Shown here: piece by piece, positions 1 through 13,400 of the stretch | Numbering within the stretch: position 1 is the stretch's first letter | How the letters are laid out: every line of letters begins with the position of its first letter | Origin: Prunella strophiata | Lineage: Eukaryota; Chordata; Aves; Passeriformes; Prunellidae | Length of the DNA stretch: 64,000 bases | Reading direction: 5' to 3' | Assembly (NCBI GenBank): GCA_036583965.1 | Contig: JAZBQD010000022.1 | Span: 2,724,001 to 2,788,000, forward strand | Notes under the pieces: model-generated | What the model was told of the DNA's origin: nothing | The model's database searches: none | The model's input: only the letters and a program-made list of their open reading frames with translations | Program-made: the position numbers and the translations under genes

Positions 1-119
1 TTTTTAATTTCATTACCCAAAACATGACTATTTTTTAAATACTGAGATATTTTGAATTAGTCCCTAAAACCTCTCATTCCTTTTCTAAGTAAGGAAAGCT
101 GTTTATTAAGATCCCAGAC

Positions 120-1456
120 CTGTTTCCAGGTTTGTCTGCTCTTCTGGCTGTGGTTCCATTTCTTGTGGTGGCCCTCCTGGGGGTAGTGTTGTCCCTAAAT
201 ATAGTGGGGATGGTTCAGTTCCATAGGGATTTGAAAATCCTTGAGGTGCAAAGCCAGGTCCTGGGCCAAGAGGCTGAGGAGCCACTGGGTAGAAGGGGAC
301 ACTTCCCTGGTCACCAGGAGGAATCATGGCAGCTGAGCCATCAAGGACAGCCTGAGGTACTGCAGAATGAAAAAAAAACAGTTAAAATTAAGCAGAAATT
401 CCACTGTGAACCTTTTATTCTATGAATGACACAATGCAGAAGTGAAATCCCCCTGTTCCAACCAGCCTCTTAAGTGGTTTCTTGTATCAGAAACCCAAAA
501 CCTTTGTTTTCTCTCTGTCATAAAGGACATGAAACACCAACCTGAAGGCATCAGCTGCACGCTCTGCATCTGTTGAGCCATATTGGGTAACAAGGATGCC
601 AGCAAGGCATTCTCAGCACCTGGCCCCACGTCACGGCCACCTCCCCCCTCACACTGACTGCCACGGTCCAGCTCAGAGCTGGGAGTGCTGCATTCATAGG
701 GAGGGGGAGTGGATCTGTCTGTGTTATAGGCTATTGCACCCTCCTGCAGGAGAAAACAAGATATCATTAACTGATCTGTACCAGACATTCAGTTCATAAC
801 CAAGGGAACACTGAGCAAAGGAAAGCCTAGGTGTGAAAACAGTTTTTTAGTGTTCAGTCTAAGAAAAATGAATTGTCAGCCATTTATAAGCCAAGATCAG
901 CCAATAATTTGAAGGGTTTATTTGTTTTTAAATTGAAACACAGTTAATTAGCACAGGATTCCAATTTCTAACACATCTCTTTAAATAGACAATAATGATT
1001 TCCACTGTTATAATCTAGCAACACCAATCCACACACAAGATATTTTATGGCAAGCAGATCCCCTGATTACTGCATCCTAATGAGTCCTGCAATTCTCCTT
1101 GCATTATGGTATTAGGAAAAACCTGTCTCATATAACTTTAATTATTCTGTATTGAATCTCAGGGCACTGAAGTGTGGTGAATTCACTTGGTTTACACCAT
1201 AACATTTGCAATTTAGGACATGAATACATAAGGTCACTTCCCATGTTTCTGTGATTAGAAGTGTAAACAAAAGCATTTTAAAAACTGCATGTACACTACT
1301 CCTTTACAGGGAATAATTCATGCTGAAAAGCACACAGCATACCTTGATCTGTCCATCCACATGTCGAAGTGTCACTAACCAGGGGGGTTCAATAAAAGAT
1401 TCCTGTTCTGGCTTTTCTTTTATCTGAGGGTCAAACAGGCGCAGCTGGGATGACAT
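120..1456 (-). CDS. SEC16A: SEC16A exons 18-20, region after the central domain
   Basis: Exon 1456-1343 encodes [18 protein letters not shown] and is 38 codons in phase 0. Exon 743-542 encodes a Ser/Gly-rich linker ending QLMPS. Exon 359-120 encodes [19 protein letters not shown] followed by a Pro/Gly-rich stretch. The acceptor of the last exon is the CAG at 360-362, not the CAG nearer position 352. Only the former keeps phase 1 and gives PSVPQ, which resembles PSAPQ in mammals. The exon ends at a GTCTGG donor at 119. Bases 1-119 are intron and show nothing recognisable. Confidence 0.85.
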
Positions 1457-4400
1457 CTGAGGGAAGGAACCATTGCAAAGTGTGAGTTCATCAGCTACAG
1501 CTTCCCACCTACAACACCCAGCCACAAACACTTCATTCCTCCTCCTGTTACCTGGATTAGCTGGCCAATCAGCACAGGGGAGTAGTAATGTGGATCTTTG
1601 AGGACAGTTCTGGAAATCACTTCACAGTAGTGGAAAGCCTGGGCAGCAAGGACCCATCTCAGCCAGCCGACAGGCATAGATGAACTTGAAAACCTGGGGG
1701 GGCAAGCAGGACAAATAAACCCAGTGATCACAACACTCTGGGTGCTAACAAATAAAAGGGAGTGATATTTCAGCTGAAAACTCAGATATATCATTATCAC
1801 AACTAAAATTAAAGGAAAAAGCATTCAATTCTCCTCTGCCACCTAATGTATATCCAGTGGAAGTTGTCTATTTATCTACAGCTAGTGTCAGCAAATTCTG
1901 CTGGATTTTTCTTTTGGAATACAGAATTACAATTTATAAAGTTAAAATTCAGAAGTTCAGGATGTAGAGATGAAAAAAGTGAAAATGAAATGAGAACAAG
2001 AAAACAGCTATATGGCACTACTGTCCTTGAATATTTCATGTTATAACAGAGAAAATATTTGCCACACTGACTACAGCACATAAGAGATTAAAAGCATGAA
2101 ATCTGCCAAAACAGAAACCTAAACCAAAACAGGAACAGCTCCTCACCTGGAAATTGGGCAAGCAGCCAGGCTGACTTCCTAGTGACTGTGCATATTCATA
2201 GGCTTCTGTTCTTTGAATGGCTTCATTAGTGGCAAACTTTAAAAATGGCAAGCTGTTTCAAATGGGAGAAGAAAAATATTATTTGAGCTGACAAACACAG
2301 ATCTGTCACTGTCAGACACACAGCTCTGTTAGATACAAAATATCAAACACTTCTACAAGACAGGACACCAAACAGTTATCTCAAAACCACATAGTGAGGA
2401 TAAGGAAAACAGTGCAATTCAGTCTTTCAAACTTTCATTTTTGCATCAAGAAAGTTGTGTTTAAAAAAAAAAAAAAAGGCAAACCTGTGATTTGATCCAA
2501 TGAGGACAAGCTTTGTTGTCTTCCTTGTGTAAACTCCAAACCCAACTTGGGCCATAAGGTAACAAAAATGAGCAGCATCCAGCAGGCCTTTAGAAGCTGT
2601 AGAGAAATAAAGGACAGAGCTCAGGATATTTCAGTGGCACATTCAGTGTCCTGCATTGTTTGACTTTGCATTCAAATGTCTTCACAACAGAGACAAGCCC
2701 TTATAAAACTGCTCCACTTTATATTTTATAAAGAAATTGCTTGTTTTCAAAAAAAACTAGGCTGAACAATCAAAGCTTTTCCTTCAGTCACCACCCTGTT
2801 CATTTCCTCAAGAGTTACCAAGAGTGTCTCCCATGGTTGCAATGGTCCTGGATTCCAAGTCCACATTATTGGTCAAGTTGGATAACACCATTGCTAGATG
2901 AGGCCTCCAGTCTCCCCATTTCTCATCTCCACAGCACTAAAATTAGAAGAATTACTAGGTCAAATCAGTGACTGGAGCTCTGAATGGTTAAGTGTTTCAA
3001 ACTCAAAAGGACCAGAACGACTTCTCTGACATTCTGGGAAAGATTTCTGCTGGGAACTCCACTCCTCCCTGCAGCTCCCAGTGAATCTTACCGTGGATGC
3101 AGCTGGCATCCTTCCAGACATGAGCTGGTAAACAGTCTGCAGAGGGTCATTAATTGGGAGACTGTTGGCAAATCTACAGAGACATTGCAGAGAAAAACAA
3201 AACACAGACGTGGGGTAAGCAGTTAAAATGTATTTCAGCTCCCAGTGCAATTAATCTAACCTAGCTCAAGAGAAGGAAGTGCTGTGTGAAAATACTACAC
3301 TGAAGAGGAAATTGCCCAGTGGATGATGTTCAAAAGTAAAATATTACCAGTGAACTGCTTCTGTCATTCTAACATCAGTCAGTCCTAACTAGGAAAACCT
3401 CTGGATTCTCCCCAAGGCAGCTGACTTTAACAAAATTGACAGTTGAGTTTTTGCAGTTTTTTCCAAGCAAGGCCACAGATGACATTGTTCAAATACTCCT
3501 TAAATTAATCAGGTGGCAGAGAACAACTTCTCAGGTTTAAATTTATAGCCAGAAGACCCCAGAATAAATAGTTACAAATTACAAATAAATACACAGGTAA
3601 AATTAAAGCATAATTATGCTTTAATTTTTAATTTTTATGCTACTATGCAAGTAGTTCATTCTTGCATGAACTACTATGGACAACCCATGATTTTGACATT
3701 CTCCACCTCATTAGCAGAACAGGCAGCCAAATTTCACTAATCAAAAAGCAACCCAGTACCTGGTCATCACTCTTGCATGTGTCCTGCTGTCCATTTTGCT
3801 GGCAAGAAGCAGAGCATGACCCCACAAACCATGCTTCATGGCAGACTCCAAAGCATCCTAAGAAAGACACAAATTAGTTTCCTGGGAATAGCTTCACATA
3901 TTACTCATAAAAACCAGTTTTACAGTAGTATTTTGTGATCAAATCAAAATATGTTTAGATAAAAGCTAACACACTAGAATTTTGCTTTAGATTATGAGCT
4001 GTAGGTTATAAATTTCTGTGTCAGAGTAATGCAGGGCCATGAAATATAGCATGCACTGCAAAAATAAATAGCAGCAGAGGCACTCACTTTCTTACGGCCA
4101 TAAAGCAGCAGCTCCCTGAATCTCTCAGTCTCCTTCTCAAAACTGTCAACTGTGGTCACAAGATTATCAGTGAGAAATGAGAGCTGGGCTTCACCAGATT
4201 CCTCTTCCACTTGTTCCAAAGCCTCATTAGTGAAATCAATCAAATTTGCCTCATTAGGGGACTTGCCAGGAAGCCACACTGTTTTGTGATCTCGGAGCAG
4301 AAGTTCAGCCAGGTCTGTTCCCACAACAGTCTGTGTGTGTGGAGAGGAAACAAAAATTGAAAAATCTTTTATTTCAACACTGCCTGCATTTTATTTGGCA

Positions 4401-7400
4401 CTTCAACAGCAATATGTGAATATGAGCACCTCTGAGCAGCTGAGGGTGAGTGATCTGTTTACACATTCCTTCAGTCTGTGACATATTTTAAGTTCAGTGA
4501 CTAGAACACAAATTCCTGATCTTTGCACAAAAACTGTTTGTGTAAAATACTTTAGGATAGATAAAAACTACAGCAGTGAGACATACCCCATTCTGCCTGC
4601 ACAACAGTACAATAAAGTCCCAAAGAAGACTTGCAGATTCTTTGTCAATTAAATTTTCATTCTTAAAGCACTGTGCAGCTTTACTTTGTGCAAAATTAAT
4701 AACATCCACTTTATGGGTCTCATCCCTGAAAAAAAAAAAAGAAAGAAGTTTTTAATGAGACAAATGTAAACATTCAGGTCATTATTTGTGATTAGTCTGA
4801 GGAATAAATTTAAAGCTCATGTATTATTTAAGAAGGTGAAAAGCCACAAATATTTTAAGTCAGTTTAAATCCTGTAATTTGCAATGAAGAAATAATTTCT
4901 GAATGTATGAAAATTATTTCTGAAAACTGTAGGAACATACTTAGCAAGAGGACCAGGAAAGGCTCTCATCTCTTCTTGCTCTGGAGAATGTTGTAACATA
5001 GTCTAAAACACAAATATAATCCATAAGAAATTCTTGTAACTCTAAATTTTGCTTTTTACTGATAAAACCCCTAGAGCTGAACATGACCCATCATGTAATC
5101 AAGCCTCCTAAGCAAAATATTAAAGGGTGACTTTGTCACAACCTGCACAAAGATGATAAATTATGAAATCTACTTTACATGCAAGTTACTCTGTATATCT
5201 TCCTGAACAAAATTATAAGGAACTGGATGATCTCATCATGACTAAGGCATCTCTCAGAGGAAAGGAACTTTTAAATTTACTGTTTTACTTATGATTACAG
5301 CCCAAACAGACAAAGATACATGCACTGACATAAAAAAAGAGAAATCAGGAAGCTTGTAGATTCAAGTTCCCCACTCCCTTTAAAAACAAAGACCTTTATT
5401 CCATTATTTCCCATTTTTCCTTTTAAACTTTACCTCCATGCTGTGGATTTCAACCAGAGCTGGCTGACCCTCAGAGGGCAGGTTTGGCAGAGCTTTTATT
5501 AAGAAGCCCCCAGGCCCAAACCTGGCACAGATATGAGGCACTGAAAATTTCTCAGGTGTTGAGGGCCTTAAAGGTGCTGAAATGGGGAGAAAAGATAAAA
5601 TAAGAACAGGTAACCTGTCCTGCAACTAAGTAAACTTGCTGATGTATTTACCAAATTCAATAATCCTGCAGTGTTAGTGGAAAACACCCTGTTACTGACT
5701 TTGGCTGAACTTTGTAAGAAACAATCAGTTCCTTTATAATCCCAAAGTCCCAAACCTGAAGATTTGCAATAACTAGGAAAAAAAACCTAAACTCCAGAAC
5801 TTTAAAATCCAGTTATTTTTTTCAATGCAGGGGCTTTGATTGTTAATCAGAATCTCTGTACAAACATATAAGACATTTCCAGAGAGCTAAACAGACATCA
5901 ACGCTTCGGCAAAGCTTTTCCAGGAAGAAGTGTTCTGTATCTACAGCACAATGCTTTCCCTCCCTCCCCAGGGTGCCCATACCTTGTTCCACAGCTGCCC
6001 AGCCTGTTTCAGCAGGGTAGCCATAGTCTGGGAAAGGCTGCTGGCCATCAAAGCTGGGGTCATAGCCTCCGTAGGGATAGTCGGCGTGGAGCGACGCTGC
6101 CTGCGCGGGAGTTTCGTAGGCATTGCCCGTTAGGTCGTGATTGCTCCTGTAGAGCTGGCTCTAGGCAGGTCAGATTAGTCAGGGTTAGCTGGGAGTTACA
6201 CAGAGCAAGCAGCACTGCAGCAGCATTCCTTCCTGACAGCTTCCACTCCTGTGCAACAGGCTTACTGCACCACTGCCTTGCAGAAAGCCACCCCGTGAGA
6301 CCCTTCGGTGATAATGAATCATTTTGTCTTCTCCTGCAGTGTTTTTACCATCATTTGATCTGTTCAGTTGTCTCCCAACAGAATTTCTATGTGCTTGTGT
6401 GAAAAGTTAATATTATGGCATGAGTTCTGTTACCAACAACTGTGGGTCAGAATTAATGTTCATCTCTGCTGTAACAGACAGAGAATCCTAACTGAAAAAT
6501 GCCAACAAATGCCAAATTACATCAGGTGCCTAAAGATTAATGCCTAAATGATTTCCAATAGTGCTTCAAACATTACTAAATGAATTGGAATTCGGACTGG
6601 AAAAGCACTTAAACTTCCAAGAAACATGATGAAGCAAGTACAGGTGAAATGACCCATTACATGAGCAAAAACTGTACCTCAAAAATTAGCCAAGAATTCT
6701 CTGAGGTTTTCATGTATCTGTATTTGTGGTGTAAGTGGATGAGTAATCAGTTAGCTTTGGTTTTTGCTTTTAAGGTCAAAATAACATCATACAAATATGG
6801 AGTTAGTCCTTTAATACATCCCAAGCTCAGTAACACAGCCAAGCTTGTGATGAGAAAAATGACATGACGCAAAGCCAGGCACACTGTCCACTACAGCCAA
6901 GCACAGGGAAGGCAATGCTCTCACAAACAGCACACAGATTCAGTAGAGGAAATTTTCCAGTTCTGTGTGTGTGGCAACTTGCACAGCTGTGTGCTGATTT
7001 TGCTTAAAGCTCTCCTGACAACTGCGACAAACTACATCACAAAACGAAATTATTAACGAATTACGGAAACTTTCAAAACACACATTTTCCTTATTTTCTA
7101 AAACTTCAGCCACCCCCAAGAGAGCAGGAGGCAGGCTGGTGTGTGCAGCTGGAGCTCACCTGCTGGGAGCGAGAGCTGAAGCTGCTGTGGTGGCTGTGGA
7201 CGCTGCGGGAGCTGCGCAGGCTGTGGCCCGAGTGCTCGCTGTGCACACTGCGCCGGTCGAACTCGTCCCCGTAGGGATCCCTGTGCGGCTCCGAGTCATC
7301 GTCAAAGCTGCCGGTGAAGCGGGGATCGTACCTCCAGTTCTCCTCGTATCGGTCACTCCTGAGGGACACACAGAGCAGCACTGAGCTCAGACACACAGGG

Positions 7401-10400
7401 GCATGAGGGAGGAGAGCTGCACCTCACTCTTAAATCGCTGCCTACGCTGAGGTTGTTACAGTAAACAATTCTGACATTCCTTCGTGGAGCTCGTTCAGAT
7501 TATTCAAGATCAAGACCAACATTATACTCAGAGTGTGTTCTGAAAACCCACAGAATGTTCAACTGGTCTAAAAACAAGTGCTGCTACCGTCAATCCTTCT
7601 CTCAGAGTGATGTGACAGCTCATCTGGTTTCCCTCAGTGACCTGTGTTAAAGCTACAGAAAGAACTAGCAACACACACACACTAGAAACTACACTGTGAA
7701 ATATTTGTAACACTGCATTTTAATAGCCTGCTCCAGAGAATATGCTGCCCCAGCTCTGAAAGAGCACTGGGAGAACATGGAATGACTGGACAAACCTGCT
7801 GCCATATGGATATGCTTCTCTCTTCTGGTAAGGGTTGTGCTCAGCATCATACCAGTACCTCTGGTCATAACTTCGTGGGTCTCTGTACCTGGGGTCATAT
7901 GGGTATCGTTCCCAGCGACTTGGATCTTTGGAAAAGAAAAATAAATTAGTCAGATATTGGTAGGTTTTGCCTATAATCTTTTTCTGCTCCTTTCTCTTAA
8001 ATTACAAGCTGGTTTGGTCCTGAAACACAGAGCAAACCCAAAGAAATGTACTTAAATAAATATGTCCTTTTTACTTTAAAAAAAAAAAAAAAGCTTAAAA
8101 AATCATTTCACACCTTTCAGAGAAACATGGCTGTTAGAGTTAGTTACTCCTGAGGGGTCAGTGTTTGCCATCAGATCTTTTCTAACATCTTTAAAACTCA
8201 ATCCTACTATTTGCTATGACATTCACAGAATCTCTGTGATCAGCCTGCAGAGTGCCAAGCAAAACATCTCAGGATGTGGACAGATGTTGCTTAAAACCCT
8301 CCCAGGCACTACACAAGCAATTACCTCCAGACTCCCAACGCCAGCATGTCTCAGTGAGCACTTAGATAATGATGGACAAAACCAAAATCCAGTCGTGAGT
8401 CAACTTCTGTTTACACCCACCTAAAATTCACTTTACAGGTTTGCCTTCAGGTCACACACCAAGGACACACCCCAGTGAAAGGCAGCCTTGCAACACATGG
8501 AACAAAACTGTTCTGTGCCCTTACAATGGAGGGTTTGCACAAAGGAAAGGCAGACTGAAGACACAAGTGAGGAAAACCTATGGAAAAAAATCAGAGTTCT
8601 TTTGGACACCTTACCTCCATAATCATAGGAGTTTGGGTAATAGCCTGAATAATAATCACTCCATCCACCTTTTCCATAATAATCTTCTGTATACCCTTGC
8701 CTGAAAGAAAGCACACAAGTATAAAAAAAGTTGTTATTCCTCCTTAATCTCTTCTAAATTCACCAGGAGGTATGAAAAACTCTATGCCACAACTGATTAG
8801 ACAGTTGCATAGTTAAAATAATGCATTTCCAAGAAACCAAGGAATCATAAAATTAAGGCTTTACTACCCAATATAGCACTAAATTGTTGTGTGCCATTGA
8901 AAGCTGACAGCCCTTAGCATACAATAATTTAGTGGCTTTATAAACTGCTTTGGTGATAAGTTTAATTACTTACAGACAATTAATCACAAAAACTACTGCT
9001 ATAATTAGCATCCTTTGAACTGTCTCAACAGAGAAGTCAATAATTTAACATTTCATTAAGAAATAATAGCTCCCCCAAATTTAACAGTGTTTTATTATAC
9101 AGTTTATGATGAAGAAAATACTCATTTACAGAGCTGATTGTCCAAACAAGCACAAAAACCTGGCTAAAACCAACACAGCAAAGTAAGAGTCAGTGCATAG
9201 AAAAAGATGATTTCTTATGATGAAAAAAGAAAGATGTGGCCATTTTTTGAAATATCATGAGCATTAATCATGCAACATTTTCAGGTCATCATCCTAGAAT
9301 TTCTGAAAAAAGCCAGAGGATGAATGTTAGATGAAAAATGCAGTGTCTACATGTATGTGCACACACATAAATATATATGTATACATCCATTTATGTTTGC
9401 ACCTACACAGGTGCATGAATCTCACAAACACACCTGTGCACACACACAGCAGGTGAAGGTATTTAATGCCAGTGTGGAGTGATAGAAACTTCCACCTTTC
9501 CCTACAACTGAGAGTGCAAACTCCAAAGCGGCCCAGCCAGTCCAGGAGTGTGGGAAGTCTGCTAACACAGCACTCACTCTGCACAGGAGGAGGCCTGATC
9601 TTATCAGGTCAGGTTTAGCCACTCAACCAGTCTCCCCAGTCTCCTCCAGAGAGATCTTATTCCCTTCTCCAAGCAGAGTTTACAAAGCTGCTTCACCATC
9701 ACTGCACATTCAGGGCAGTTTCACACACACACAGCTCAGCTCCACACCACAGTCCCTGTCTGGCTGCTCTGGCACTCACATCAGCCCTGACACAGCCACT
9801 TCTAACAGGCTTTGATTTGCCCACTGCCACGTACAGAAACTTCAACCCCTTCTAAAAATAGTACCTCAGGAGAGTACACACCAGGAAGTGCTACTAGAGC
9901 TTATCATCTCATTTCAAGAGCTCACAGCACACTTAAATTCACTTAAGAAAAATGGTAAAAGTTATCCCATGGAGCTACTGCCATTGTTTTCGTTCTCCCC
10001 AAGATCAAAATACATCTATAATCTCCTGGAGATGGTAAACAAAATGTTATATTTGTAATTTGATCACTGCTCCATGAGTGAACTACCAACAGCAGACAAA
10101 CATTACAAAGGGTTTAATCATTTCCAGACAGGTAACAGGAATTTCTCTGTTAGAAAATGCAAACCCCTCAGCAGGTAACAACAGTAACATTTTGTTATTA
10201 ATTTTAAGTTCATACAAATAACTTACACAATTATCATCAGAAAGCAGCAATCTCTTCAAAGTAATTTGCTGCTTCTTGCTTGAGTAGAGATTTAATCCTG
10301 CTTTTATTTAACACTTTTCAAGTAGCATCTGAACACATTGCTCCCCTCTCTCAAATGTCTTTATTTTATATTCATCAGACAGACCAAGGCTTTTAAGTTT

Positions 10401-13400
10401 CCCTAATCAAAATCTGCAGTGCAATGAGTGGGTGGGACATGCCCACACAGCACCTCTGCCACCCAGATCACATTCTGGGGGCTTTGTGAGGAAAGCTTAT
10501 CCACAGCTGAGGGAATTGTCACACAAATGGACCTGACACAGCACCAGGATGCTGCCACCTGACTCACCACTCTCTTCTGAGCACCTGAACCACTGTGTAT
10601 CCATGGTGCTTGCAAGGCAAATCCCACCCAATGTGCAAAAGGGCCACTCATTAACAGAACAAGGGGCCCCTGCTTAAGTGCAAGGCAGAAAATAAATGAG
10701 TATTGATTAATAACCCCATGGCCTGCACTGCTTTCACAGCAAACATCAGCACTGAGGCTATCACAGTGACTTCCTGCCTGGCAGAAATACCAACAACCCC
10801 CAAAGAACTGAATGAAAGGAAAAACAAGCAAGAGAAAAGGCTGGGGAATTGTATCCTCCCCAGACGTGGCATTTGATACCATCCACCCCTGGGGCAGCAC
10901 ACAAAGAGGTTTCGAATTCCTCCCTGTGGTTCATGCTGCAAAACCTCAACAGGCACCACTCCACTCCCTGCTTTGGGGTACCCAAATGTGGGCTCAGCTG
11001 AGGACTCACACACCTGGAGGAAGGTCTGTCAGAGCAGTGGCTGGCCCTGGAGCTGGGCCGCTCGGGCTCGGGGTAGCGGTAGCCCCCGGGCTCCACGTAG
11101 GCCCCGCCGCTGTCGTAGTGCCGGTACCGCGGGTCGTACTGCCCGTAGCTGTCCTCCTGCAAAAGCACAGGCAAGGCAACAGGCTTCACACCTCCAAAAT
11201 TAACAGTTCACACCAAAAAACATCACCATTCAAAACAGCAGTGACACCTGAAGAGATGCAGGTTAATAAACTACAGATTAGCTTTCATTACTTTTCGTGG
11301 CAGAAGTTATAGACAAGTTATTAATTTCCTAAACTTAAGGGAAAAAAGCCTTAAGTTTTTTTAAAGCCTGGACTAAAGGCACTTCAACCTCTCTACTAAA
11401 TCATCAATAATTCAGGCAGCAGATAGGAACCAAGTTTGAGCATCTGGACTGCCAACTTTTTCCAAAGAACCAAACAAACTGCTATGAGCTGACATCTGTG
11501 CCAACTGGAATTGGTATCAGCAACTACTTAAAGTTTCCATAATCTTTGCAGTGTCAGTTTTGTTGCTGCTGTCTGGGTTTTCCCTACACTTAAACACTTA
11601 ATGTGAATGCTCTGCTGAACGTTGATCATGACACAACTGCTAAATTCATAACTCAAAAATGAAAATGAATAATACATACCAAGGGGAAAGAAAGGGAAAA
11701 ATAGAAACTTACCATGTAATAAAGGTGAGCTGCTGTCCTGGGGTCTGCAGGAGGATAAGGTGGTGGATATGGGGCCTGGTAAGCATCGTAAGGATGTCTG
11801 TAGTAGTAGTAAGGGTTCTGGGGTGGACCAAAGGCTTCCTGAGGGGTCTGAGGAGGGGGTGGACGCTGCAGGTCTTGCTGCCCGTTGGGTGGGACTGCCT
11901 GAGCAGTGGTGGCAGGAGGGGCTGTGGCACCTGGAGCACCTGGAGGCTGTTCCGACACCGGCTGCTTCCCGGGACTCGTCTGGTCGTACCTTGGCTGGGC
12001 TGAACCTGCCTCTTGGGGCCCCCCAGGCTGGGGATGGCTGCCCAGCACCTGGTTCTCCCCCTGCTGCATGGCTTTAGCCCCTGTGGAAACCTGGGAGTCT
12101 GGAGGAACTGAGGACTGCCCAGATGTTGGTGGCTGCATTTGAGCTTGGGGTGGCAGTGCTCCCTGTGCAGCTCTCTCTGCTGCAGCCTGGTGCTGCACAT
12201 CTTTTGTCACCTGTTGATAGAAATGTTGTTTGTCAGGCACCTCGGGACGCACCTGACCAGCACCACTGGCTGCCTGTTGGACTGGAGCACCAGAGGGTGA
12301 CTGATTGTGCACCTGGACAGAATTACTTGTGCTGCTTTTCTCCAACGTCCGTGGCACTGTGAAGTCCAGCACTCCAGAAGCTTCTTTGCTACTTGATTGA
12401 TTTGCAGAATTATTAGTCTGTGCTATGGAATTAACAGTGGGGACTAGGCCACTTCCACTGGGAAGATTTGTCCCAGGAGAAACAGATGAGTTAGACCCTG
12501 GCTTGCTAGCAAATTCAGGAGCAAGGCCTTCCATATTAACATTCTTTTGCCCTTCTGGAGTCAAATTAAGAGGAGTTTTCATAAGCAAGTTTGCAGGCTG
12601 ATTAGAAGCAGCATCAGAAGAATTAACTGGACTTTGTAATAAATTATGTTTTAACAGATTAGTATTTGGAAGTGCATTAACTAAGAGAGATCCAACTTGC
12701 ATCACAGGTAACGGCATGTTTTCCCCACCAGCATGTGAACTTTGGGGACCCATCACAGGCTTGTCCCCAACTCCAGAGTCCTTCATTGGCTGATTGTTTT
12801 CATTGCTGCTTAGCTGATTAGATAGAGAAATAGAAAAATTAATTGGCTGAGCCAAGTTATAGCTTTGATTAGGTTGAGCAATCAGGATAGGCTGATTTTG
12901 CAAAGACTCTGTGGGTGGAGAAGACAATAAACTTGCATAACCAGAACTTGCCTGAGACTGAAGTGCCTCCTCTTCTCCCATTTTGGGAGGATTCTCAAGA
13001 TTTTCAAAAGCTATATTTCCATCCTGGGAGTGCTGCACAGCAATAGTCCCTGGTTTACATGGCTGCTGATTAGACAGCCCTTCTTCTGGTGGCTGAATGA
13101 CTTCCACAGTCTGTTTGGCAGGCACGTACACGGCAGGAGCAGCAGGAGCTAGGAGAACATTTCCCCCAAAATTTGGTAACTCATTGTGAGCCCATAAAGT
13201 TGTTGCTGGGCTATCACACTTCTTAACTGCTCCCTGAGCTCTGGTTGAGGAGCGTCTCTCAGATACTGATTGTATATTTTCCACAACAGGTCCAGAGTGC
13301 AGTGTATTTCCAGCTTCCCCAGCGCCTGCAAGAGGCCCTGGGTGTACCTGAGGCATGTAAATTGTTTCCAGATTATCTGGTGGCTGTTCAAGATTGCCAG

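Noticed and set aside
345..360. A third frameshift, in SEC16A between exons 19 and 20
   Set aside because: Using the CAG at 360-362 as acceptor instead of the one near 352 restores phase and gives the expected PSVPQ sequence.
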